Shown: positions 1-11,200 of the stretch, piece after piece
Position numbering within the stretch: the first letter of the stretch is position 1
Layout: the number at the start of each line of letters is the position of its first letter
NCBI GenBank assembly: GCA_037976565.1
Contig: CP137671.1
Location: forward strand, 24,504,197 to 24,568,196
DNA from: Mesocentrotus franciscanus
Taxonomy: Eukaryota > Echinodermata > Echinoidea > Camarodonta > Strongylocentrotidae
Direction: 5' to 3'
DNA length: 64,000 nucleotides
Translations under genes and position numbers: made by a program
The notes under the pieces: model-generated
Told to the model about the DNA's origin: nothing
Seen by the model: only the letters and a program-made list of their open reading frames with translations
Database searches by the model: none

Positions 1-745
1 GTTCACAGTTAGATACAATCCAACAAACTATCATTGAACATTAAAAAGACAAATTATATGATAATTAGCAACACTATCGATCATCTTCCTGGTCCTATTC
101 AATTAAAATGATATCGAACTAGAATGTGTTAAGAGCACAAAATTCCTTGGAATTTATGTTGATTGCAAATTGACATGGAAAGTGTATATTAATTATTTAT
201 GTAAGTTATTATCAAGAAACATTGGTGTCATAAATCAAGTTAAAAATACATTTCATTTACAGGTTTTATGATCTCTGTACAGAACCCTTATTTTGCCTCA
301 CCTAACTTATGGGATTTTAGCATGGTGAAATTCTTGTAAGACTTTAATTGATCGAATATTAACTTTGCAGAATCGTGCATTGAGAATAATCCATAATGTC
401 TACTTTCGTTCCCACACTAACCCCCGGCACTAACCACTTATCTTTACAAGACAACATTCTTAAAATTGATAATTTGTATTCTTGGTACCTCGGTATCTTC
501 ATGTGCCAACTAATTACAAAATGAGTTACCTCTCCAGATTTCCTCCATTTTTCCAAAAAATAACGAGATACATTCATACCCCACTAGACAATCGAACCAA
601 TTTTTCCCTCCTCGAATGAGAACAGCTTTCGCACAAAAAACTATTATTTACACCGGTCCAGTATTTTGGAATAACATAGACCCATCTCTTAAACAAATTA
701 CCAGCCTTTACACATTTTTTTAAAAGCTGAAAATTAAATTTTTAA
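1..745 (+). mobile_element. CR1/Jockey-type LINE, 3' end of ORF2 (degenerate), unit 1
   Basis: Forward translation with frame changes reads TKFLGIYVDCKLTWK, then LYRTLILPHLTYGILAW, then QNRALRIIHN, and near 650 GPVFWNNIDP. These are the standard C-terminal blocks of CR1/L2/Jockey-like reverse transcriptase ORFs. Stops and frameshifts show it is dead. It lies in intron 1 of gene 1 in sense orientation and recurs at 30,871. The 5' part is outside the window. Confidence 0.75.
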
Positions 746-1722
746 ACACATATGCATGAATGTATGTGTCGTCACCGGTCAGCTGCATTGTTGACATTGT
801 TGAGACGTCGGTATGCATGAATCTCAGTTTGTTTGACTCTCGACTCAATCCCTTTCTCTCTCTCTTTTTCGCTGATCTAACCTCATCTATCTAGAACTTT
901 TGCAATCATTCGTTTTCCTTTTCTATCTTTCTTTCTTTCTTGCCTTCTTCTGTTTTCCCCTATTTAAAAAAATCTCCTTCCCCAAATTCATAATTTCTTT
1001 GTTACATATTTTGTAATTTATTGATTTTTTTATGTATACTTTGTTTTCAAGACGTATGTAAAACAGCCCCTGAGGAACTAATACTTCAACAAGCTCTGCT
1101 TCTAGTTAGTTCCCCTTTTCTTGTGCCATAACTATCATATTTGTCTTGTCTAATTGTATATATATATTTTTGAAATATACTTATATTAAATTGCAAATAA
1201 CATTGCAATTACATTGTATTTTTGTATTATGTTTTGCATGAGAAATAAAATCATTTAATAAGCCTTTACAAAATACCGAAATATTATTTGGTGGTCTCAC
1301 AGCGGACCCAGAGAGTGGGGGTAGGTAGATGTAGGACCACTGGATGTTGGCAGCGAAGACGGACATGTAAATTTATGAACTTCAAAATACAGATAACTAG
1401 TTTGAATTTAAAAACATGGTTTCAAAACATGCCATGAAAAACAAATGTCTAAGCTTAGATCGGGATGTTTTGCTCATTATCCTCTGTCAAAGGTCTATTA
1501 TGATATTGTGGCAAAATATAATCACAATAATAATGATAATGATGATGATACTGATAATAATAAAGATGGCGATAATAATGATAATGATAACAAGGTGAAC
1601 AATAATAATGATGGCAGAGTATAATAATGGTATAATAAACATTTATTCGACCCATCATGACCTCTTGACCTGAAACATTGAGATAACAAATGGTAGATAT
1701 TTAATATACATGTACTTTCCAG
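746..1722. other. Intron 1 remainder of gene 1
   Basis: AT-rich intron with a TTTC-rich tract near 930-945 and a GAT/AAT microsatellite at about 1,528-1,625. Part may be the 3' UTR of the preceding LINE. No gene seen. Confidence 0.5.
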
Positions 1723-1924
1723 GAGTCTTGGTTACTGGTGCATCAGGCTACATAGCCACTCACATCGTGAAGCAACTCCAAGAAGCTGGGTACAAGGTCA
1801 GAGGAACTGTCAGAAGTTTATCCAACCCCAAGAAAGTTGGACCACTCAAGAAGCTCTGTCCTAAACCTGCTCATGAGTTGGAACTGGTGGAAGCCGATCT
1901 AAACAAAGATGAAGGATGGAAAGA
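1723..1924 (+). CDS. Gene 1 exon 2 (Rossmann nucleotide-binding motif)
   Basis: Acceptor AG at 1721-1722, donor GTGAGT from 1925. Enters in phase 1 and leaves in phase 2. It encodes residues 7-74, including the TGASGYIA dinucleotide loop and the helix after it. An upstream in-frame ATG at 1710 lies inside the polypyrimidine/acceptor region and is not a start. Confidence 0.92.
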
Positions 1925-4900
1925 GTGAGTTTCCTATTTATATAACAGTTACACCAGCGAGAACGACACGAGACCGACAAGCCCCTGCAGACACAAAGCT
2001 TTGCAATTGATTGTACGATTGATTGACCGATCTAAAATCAATTGATTGTACATCACGGTCAATTGCAAAATAGCAATCAATTGCTTACTAATATTTGTCT
2101 TATGGGGCCCTGATCGAAAAAAAAAAAAAAAAAACTTTACCTTGTATAGGCAAAGACCGGTCAGGTTGGAGTTGGTGTGGAGTCGGTTTGGCGTAGTGAC
2201 TAAATATTACTTACCAATAGCTACAATCAATATGTTGCGTGGCCGTTAAAGTAGCTGAAGTATCAATCATTGGCATTTATATATGAGCGATATCACATTC
2301 AGGGGTTCTTTATTAGTCATCTTGATGCCCCCAAATAATTCTGATCAATTTTGCTTCATGCCATTTTTAATTGTCACTGCAAACATTTTAAACAAACGGT
2401 GCAATAACAGCTCTTCTAAAATAGAGTGCAAATTGCCCCTCTAAAGGTGCAAATCTGCACCGTGGACGAAACCTTGATTACCAAGGGTGGAACATGGGAG
2501 TCCTTAAAGGTAAAAGGGTAAAACGTAAAAGTTGAACCCCCATAGTTCTACATGTATTTCTGCACCCTGGGTCAAACCTGATCAAGAATGGTGCAACATT
2601 GGATCCTAAGAGGTGCAATATGTGCACCTTTAATGGTGCACGATGTAAAAGTTGAACCCTAAAAGGATCAATATCGCACCATGAAGGGTGCTTCTATATT
2701 GTACCGGTTTAGCTGGCTGGGGGTACTAATTATACTGTTTAATTACCTGTTTAAGGTACTTAAATTCTGTGATCGGAGAACCTACCTACTACAACCTAAG
2801 GAACCGAATAATTCTACACCATCATATGGAATAAAATATATTTGTATAATTATTTTGATTGGCTTTTTAATCTTTTTAAGAACTGTCCAAGGATGCAGCC
2901 ATGTCATGCACACAGCGAGTCCGTTCCCCTTGGCTTCCCCGAATCATGAGGACGAACTCATCAAACCAGCCGTAGACGGTACGGTCAGAGTTCTACAGGC
3001 ATGTCAAGAGGTGGGCGGGGTCAAACGAGTTGTGGTGACCAGCTCCTGCGCAGCAATCAGTGGTAAAATATGTGATAAATGGTATGGCATGGATATTATG
3101 AGATCCGAAATGGTTGCTAACTGATGTAGTATGAGCAAAAACTGGTACAATATGTGGTATAGTGTGAGCAGTAGCAGGTATTAAAGGTTCCGTGTAATGA
3201 GTGACCAGGAAGTTAAATGACATGGAGATCATAAATGAGATAAGGCGAAAAACAGAGAGAGAGGAGGGGGGGGGGGAGATATATTAATATCAGTTGTGCA
3301 TCCTATACCTCCAGCCATTCAGGGCGGGGGATTGGTGTCAATTGGTGAAAGGCTCGGTAGATGATTATCAATGATCATTGAGTGGGGTAGGTAGTGTGCG
3401 TGCGTTTGTGTATGTGTGTGTGTGGGATGTTTTTCTTTCCTCACGTTGCCTTCCACTTCTCTCTCTCTCTCTCTCTCTCTCTTCCCTTTTCGTCAAACGA
3501 ATGGGGTGGGGTGGGTACGTGCCCCTATTGTGCCCCTCTATAGCTACGTCAATGAGTGGTGTATACTTATTATGCATTTTATTGGTTAGAAGTGAGTTAA
3601 AGGCGTCATCACTAGTTGCCCTAAGTACTAAATGCATGCAGTTTTAGATACTATTTGGTACAATAAGAATTAACCTAGTACACAACGGCAAATATCGCAA
3701 ATGAAAAACAAAAAAACATTGAGCAATTTATATCACCTTATCCCTCACAATTTGAAATGTGCGATCATGACAATGACATATTACATAATCCAATCCTGAT
3801 TTCTAAAGGCAACTTCATAGGGTCTTGAAATTGTCCTTCAATTTCTTGAAAGTCTCTACAATCGTGTTGAAGAAAACATTCACCTGGGCAGCGTTTCACA
3901 AAACCGTCATAAGTACAAATTCACCGACATCTCATTGAAACGCGTGTATTACGCTGTACACGCATATCGATATTGTGTCGGCGAACTTGTACTTACGATG
4001 ATTTCTTGAAACGATACCCTGTATTTTTAAATTCATTTGTAGATTTGGCTGAGACCCCCAAAGAGCCTCTGACAGAAGAAGTTTGGTTGAAAGTCGAGAA
4101 GCTTGGTCTTACCGATGCTTACAGCAAGAGCAAGGCACTTGCCGAAAGAGCTGCCTGGGATTTCGTTGAAAAGCTTCCAGGTACCTGTATAATTCTTTTT
4201 TTTAAAGATGGTTCTCTTGTGTACAATGATTAGTATCACCCTCGTCATCATCATCATCATGGAAATAAGAATAAAATGAAGAAAAAGAAGAATAAAACAG
4301 AAGATTATGATGAAAAAGAAGGAGATAAAGAGTAATAATATAAAGAATATTACGAAGAAGAGGATGATGAGGATTATGAAGATGAAGAGGAGGAGGAAGA
4401 AGAAAAAGTTGAGGGGGAAGAAAAAGAAGTATGTATACACTGATTAAGTTATTTAAAAAAAAAATCAGTGAGCCATCCATCAAACATGGATATTCTCCTC
4501 CTCCTTCTCCCTCTTCTTCTTCCTGTTGTCTTCTTCTTCTTCTTCTTCTTCTCAGGCTCGTTCTCCATCTTCTCACACCATGTATTCACCTTCCTTTTCC
4601 CCCTTTTTTATTTTCTTATTTTTGCTAGTTTTACTCTTTCAACAACAATTTTTGTAAAACCCATTAAAAGGTACGAAGGAAACGATTCTCTTGAGTAACT
4701 AGATCACGACATTTATGCACAACTCAAAAGGGCGACTTAATAATGCAAGTATAGCCCTATTATTGAAAGATTACCAATCTCGTATTGTTTTAAAAGTAAA
4801 GAAAATATGTTGACCTTTGGCATATGACCTTCTTCCAGCTAAATCCAAGTTCGAGCTGGCCGTCGTCAATCCGTCCGTCGTTTTGGGTCCGGCGCTGTGC

Positions 4901-5234
4901 GGAGCTGCTGGGACCAGCGTGGAGATCGTACGACGTCTGATGGAACGCGACCCCGCCCTGGCAGCTAAGATCAGCTTCCCAGTCTGTGATATACGCGATG
5001 TCGCTAAGGCCCACGTCGTTGCCATGACACTACCCGAGGCAGCAGGTAAGCCTACTTGGAGGGGTGTGGGGATGAACAGAACATTACACCCGAGTGGAAT
5101 ATCTGCTTTCAGTTAACACATATAAGTTTGTCGGGAAGCGGCGATCCCCTAAAGAGATTTTATATTTATTTATTCATTTATTTATTTATTCATTTATTAT
5201 TATTATTTTATTATTAGTATGATTTTTTTGTTGG

Positions 5235-5265
<31 letters not shown>

Positions 5266-8200
5266 TTTTTTTTTTTTTGGGAAGCTTTGTGGGGGAATCA
5301 TTATTTTTTGGCTACAGAAAGTCTAAAGTCTAAATATTTTGGTCGGTTATAACAACAACAACAATAATAATGATAATAGATTAAGTCTTGTTTACCCATG
5401 CAGTATTAAAGCTGTTCTGCCTGAGGTCTCTGCAATCATAATTACCCTGGCTTTAGCCTCGATGGTTGTGCGACCCGTGCTCTGGCGACGAATACTCCGC
5501 ATCAATTTAACCGAAATCTAAACATACTTGTTGCTATGTCAGGCTAGCTTCAAACAAGCAAAAAGTATGCATAAAATGTGAATATGTTAGTAAACCGGTC
5601 TATTGTTGCCGGCAGAGGCGGCGCTCCCGGGGCAGGGGGGCACAGTGCCCTCCCACTTTTTCAAGAACTCCAAAAGTGCCCCTTTTTACAAAGGAAAAGT
5701 GCCCCTTTAACTTTGTAAAAGTGCCCCTTTTTACATAGGAAAAGTGCCCTTTTACTTTGACAAGTGCCCCTATTAATTTTTAAAGTGCCCCTTCCCCTTT
5801 CCACCTCTGATAAGTGCCCCTTTTATTTTGACACTTACCCCTTTTCCTTCAACAAGTTCCCATTTTCCTTTGCAATATTCTCATAAGTGCCTTTTTAATC
5901 TCTAGTAAGTGCCCCTTTTCAGGTACGAGAAGCGCCCTTTTTCACTTTTGATAATCGCCCTCTTCACCTCTGATAACTGTCCTATTCAAATCTGACAGGT
6001 GCCCCCTTTCCTTTGTAAGAAGTGCCCCTTCCTCTTTTAATAACTACCCCTTTTTAACTCGGATAAACGCACCTTATCTTTTCACATGTGCCTCCTTTCC
6101 TTTCTAATAAGTGCCCCTTTTCCTTATGATAAGTGCCCCAATTAAAAAAGAGCCCCTTCTCATAAATGCCCCTTTTTACCTATGAAAATATTTCCTTTTT
6201 ATTCTCATAATAAGTGCCCTTTTTCATCTCTTGAAAATGACCCTATTCAATTCTGAGAGATACTCGTTTTACTTTGACAAGTGCCCCTTTCCCTCCTGAT
6301 AAGTGCTCTTTTCATCTCTAATAAATGCCACTTTTATTTTGACACGTCCCCCTTTTCCTTCCTAATGAAAGCTCTTTTTCCTTCTTATAAGTGCCCCTTC
6401 CCCTTCTCATGATTACCTCTTTTCATCTCTGATAAGTGCCCCGTTTATTTTAGCATGTGCCTCTTTTTCTTTTTAATAAGAGCCACTTCCCCTTCTAATA
6501 AAAGCCCCCCTTTTACCTCCGATAAATGCACCTATTAAAATCTGATCGGTGCCCCTTTTTTCAACAAATGCACATTTCCCTTTATTATTAGTGCCCATTT
6601 TTCATTCTCATAAGTGCCTCTTTTCATAATGTTCAGTGCCCCTTTTCAGATGCGATAAGTGCTCTTTTTCATCTCTGATAATTACCAGTTTAACAATGAT
6701 ACGTGCCCCTTTTTCTTTCTAATAAGGAACCTATCAAAAAAGCCCCTATCAAAATCTGATGGGTCCTCTTTTCCGTCGACAAATGCACATTTCCCATTCT
6801 AATAAGTGCCTCTTTGTTTAGGTGTAAGAAGTGCTCCATTTTCACCTCTGGTAATTAGCCTTTGTACTTTGACACGTGCTGCTTTTCTTTTCTAATAAGT
6901 GTCTTATCCCTTTTGGTAAGTGTCCCCTTTTCCTCTCATTATTAAACGTGCCCCTAATTTCAAGCGACTAAGAGCAATTTCCCCCAAAGCTCGCTCGCAT
7001 TTATAGATGTTATAATTTTGTTACTTATCGAAGGCCTTTTCAGTCTTCCGTTATGAGAATGTGCTTATAATCCCATCAGGATTGGGGTTTTCCTCTTTGT
7101 AAGATGTACCGGTAATTTTTCGCGCTGCGACCGCACAAATCTTTAAAATTTTCCTCGCTCGCTTTGCTCACTCGCAAGTGAATTTTCAGACCATAGCATC
7201 CAACTGCAAAGTATGATGCTTAACCAATATCTTATATGATGTATAAAGAGAAACAAATATTAAAATCACCCCTGATAATGTAATCACAATATAGGGGTAT
7301 ATACCAATGTCTAAAAGCTTGTATCTTTTCGCTTTGAGATTTTCCTTTGAAGGTGCCCTTTTTCCAGAAAGTGCCCTTTTTTGGTGCCCCACTTTGGAAG
7401 TCGCTCCGCCGCCTCTGGTTGCCGGAGTGTATAATTATGTCGGAGCACTCGGTAGACGTTTAATAAAACCATGTTAAAATTGAACTTGTATCCTTTTGTT
7501 CTACATGTAGGTAATCGGCACATCATTGCTCCATATACATTATGGTATCTGGAGATGGCTGAGGCCCTGAGAGAAGAATTCAGCAAGCAGGGTACGTAAA
7601 GAGACTATTTCATAATAATTGTGAAAAATTTATTACAAATTCTTGCCCATTTTACTTCTTTTCTCTCCCATCACATAATACATCATGATTGTAATTGTCT
7701 AAGCTCCGAAAGGAAGAATTCAGTAAGCACGGTATAGAGACTCGTACTTTTGAAAAATTTGTCTCAATTTCACACTATACATCGTGATTGCAATTGTTTA
7801 AGGCCTTCTTCTCTAAGGCAGGGTCCGTAGAGAGTAGATGTTCTTATAATCATGAGAAATTGATTACATTTTTGCATGTTTTTTCCATCACATAAGGCAT
7901 CGTCGTGTTAACAAGCATAGGAGTAAATGTTGCCCCCGTCTGATGTGAAGGAAGTAGGTAAAATAATTCCCCTTTTTTATTATAAAAAAATTCGTTTGGA
8001 TAGCAATTATTTTTCTATCACGAGTCTCTCTTTCTCTATCCCTTTTATTTTTGCTTTATAGTTTTCTGAAGTGCATTTTAAGTTAAGTTAAATTCATTTA
8101 TCCCTTTGTTCGTAAATGGTTTATCATTTCTCCCATTCAAATAAATTAAGTACAAACCTTTTGAAAATTCACGCTGGGATTTGCACATTCATTTTAACTG

Positions 8201-11200
8201 TTCAAGTTTCAAGTTTATTTCACATTTCACAAAAAAGAGTTTACATAATTGACAAGATTAGAACATAATGAGGTATACTAGAAGTAACACATTATATAAT
8301 CAAATCTTTGTAAAGACGTCGAAATTAATTGTATTGAATAGTAGGTTATACAAGGTGAAATGTGGGGAACCTATTAAAAAGCTCAGCTTGAAGGTTAGAA
8401 GGTCTGATGTCGTAATTTGCAAAAAAAGAGCAAGTAGCCATTCAAATGTTAATAAGCATGTGATAATGGCCCGGTCACACATAGACGACGCACGGCCGGC
8501 GCATTGAAAATCGGAAAAAAAGTCGTGAGCCCGACTTTTGTTAGGATTTGGGAGAAGCTAGCGAGTTGACACCGAATGCATACGGAATGCATATGTCTGG
8601 CGTCCTTTTGGCGTTTAAGGCCTGGTCACACAGAGACGACGCACGGGGGACGCACGGCCCGCGCATTAAAAATTTGCAATTTTTGCCAGTGCGTTGTCGT
8701 GCGTTAGGTGTGCGTCATCCTTCGTTACTCGTTCGTCGAGCGCGCTAGACAAACGCTATGCGTTCGCCGTCATTTGCTGTGTGCGTCGGGATTTTTTGAG
8801 CATGCTCAAAATTGTGCGAGGAGCTCGACGCATGACTGTACTCGCCAGAAGGACGCCAAACACGCGCCGAGCGCGCTAGACCAACGCCGGACATGCGCGG
8901 AGCACACGCTGTTTATTCGTTGTAAGTTCGGCGGCTGAGGTCTAACGACCGCCTAGCGCTTACCTAGCGCGTCTCAAACGAATGTCCAGCGAACATGCAG
9001 CGAATATGAGCGTGCTGAACGAGTGCCGAACGTGTCTCTAGCGCACCCAACGTTCTTCCTGCGTGTTCCTAGCGTATACCTGGCGTGTACGTAGCGTGTA
9101 ACCAAAGGGTATATAAACGGGTTCCGCCCCATCTCCTCATCACTTCTCATCCGACCCTCATGTGTGATGACAGAGGTTCCTACTGATCTTGTCCATATAT
9201 AGAAGAACCACCTCAGAAGATGGATGGTCCCGACAGGCTGCGCCTACAATACGAAATCGCGGTTCTCCAACATCAACAGAACCTCATGGAACTGGCAATT
9301 CACCAAGTCCATGTCATCAGGAAAAGGATAAAGAGAAGAAGACTAGTCAACGGAGATTCTGGCCTGTATGATCAACTTATTGTGGAATTCCGTAACGAAG
9401 ACCAGGCAGCCTTCAAGAATATCATGCGGGTGCCCCAGAGATGTTCGACGACCTGCTAACCAGGGTGGGCCGAGAATCATCAAGCAGAATACAACCTACA
9501 GAGATGCCCTTGATCCGGGCCTGAAGCTTGCCCTCACTCTTCGGCATCTTGCCTCTGTAGCCAAGTATCGTTCAATATGTCCTATGGGTGGAGGGTGCCT
9601 CACAGCACCATATCCCTTCTCATCCCAGAAGTGTGCCAAGCCATCATCAAAGAGTACAGGGATGAGATGATGAAGTGTCCCACCACTCCCTGAGGAATGG
9701 CGTGCCATATCTGACAAGTTCATGGAGAAATGGAACTTCCCCCATAACTGTGGTGCACTTGATGGAAAGCACGTCAACTGCAAGTGTCCTTCAAACAGTG
9801 GTTCCCTATACTACAACTATATTATCGCAATTTCAATTGTTTTTGTCACCCCTGACCAGCAGATTGTATCCTTCTGTCTCTCCTCAAAGCTGTTTGTATG
9901 TTTTATGAAATTTCTATGTATTATCTGATTGTTATGTTCATTGTATGTTTTCCGATTGGTCAATAAATAATAATACTAGTACTACTAATAATAACATTTG
10001 AAAATTGTATTCTTGTATATATTTGAATTTGTATACGGAAAATAAAACCACACCAACCTCTGTCGTTCGCGCGCTGGCTGTGCGTTGAGAACGCGGTGCA
10101 TGCGTGGACCATTCGTCCAGCGCGCTAGCAACACGCTGTGCATTCGTGGAAGTTTTTAACATGTGCGCTCTGTATACGGTCTGTATGCGCACTGTATGCG
10201 CCCTGTATATATGCGCTCAGCGCGCTAGCAACACGCTATGCATTTGGTGTCAGCTCGCTGTAGCTTCGACAAAAGTTGGGCGCAGGACAACGCACTGGCA
10301 AAAATTGCAAATTTTCAATGCGCGGGCCGTGCGTCCCCCATGCGTCCCCTATGTGTGACCGGGCCTTAACATTCATGCGTCGAGCTCCACGGACATTTTT
10401 GAGCATGCTCAAAAAATCCCGACGCACACAACGAATGACGACGAATGCATAGCGTTCGTCCAGCGTTGGTCCAGCGCACTCGACGAACGAGTAACGAAGG
10501 ATGACGCATACCTAACGCACGACAACGCACTGACAAAAATTGCAAATTTTCAATGCGCGGGCCGTGCGTCCCCAATGTGTGACCGGGCCTTAGATATTCT
10601 TGTTCAACAATAAAATAAAAAAGATGAGAAAAATGAGAAGGATTGAGCTTTGGATGACAACTGTAGTCTCAGGACTGCAAGGTTTCGACAATCACGGTCA
10701 AAATGCTTTTCCTTTCCTCCCAAGATCGCGGACAAGCCATACGATACCTCTAATTCTCATCAACAATTTTTTTTATTGAATGGCCAGATGCCCCATGTTT
10801 GCAATTTTCTTTCAGAGACTCATTTATTGTTAAATGAAAATGCTCGTTTATGCGTGAATAGTATCATTACAATTATTGCATATACTTTTCTTTTATATGA
10901 AAGATTTATATCAAACATTTATTTGAAAATCTTGACTATAAATAGTGTTCCTTTTTTTTTTAACTGAGTGTATATTTCACATAAATAACACGAAAATATA
11001 GGTTACAAAGAATTAAGATATCTAATGACTCTACTCAATTAACTTTGTTATTTCGACCTTCCTCATAGGCTACAACCCTCCAACAAGTGTAGCCCCGTTC
11101 TTTCTGCTCAAGGTGGCTAGCTGGTTTGACTCTTCCACGAAAAAGTTTGTCCAACTTCACGGTCACCAGGCTAAGTTTTCCGATCACAGAGTAAGTACCT

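Larger units (their letters stand above)
8468..10589. mobile_element. Harbinger-like element (outer copy) in intron 6
   Basis: Terminal inverted repeats GGCCCGGTCACACAT and ATGTGTGACCGGGCC. In unit 2 the corresponding element is only 455 bp (38,431-38,885) because it lacks the nested copy at 8,619-10,365. The sequence is rich in CG-containing motifs, unlike the host intron. Confidence 0.7.

Noticed and set aside
1710..1722. ATG at 1,710 as the start of gene 1
   Set aside because: It lies in the acceptor region of intron 1; gene 2 shows the true start is a separate upstream exon.
4033..4576. Phe/Ile-rich and Arg-rich minus-strand frames in intron 4
   Set aside because: Antisense to exon 4 and to purine/pyrimidine tracts; shadows of the real gene and simple repeats.
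5339..5521. 60-residue frame identical in both units (also 37,261-37,443)
   Set aside because: Begins with an AAC/AAT microsatellite and is as conserved as surrounding intron; identity reflects the recent duplication, not selection.
5640..6960. Possible CRISPR-like array
   Set aside because: Units are degenerate and contiguous without unique spacers, and the DNA is clearly animal; it is a minisatellite inside a hAT element.
9496..9783. Minus-strand 95-residue frame
   Set aside because: Antisense shadow of the Harbinger transposase fragment.
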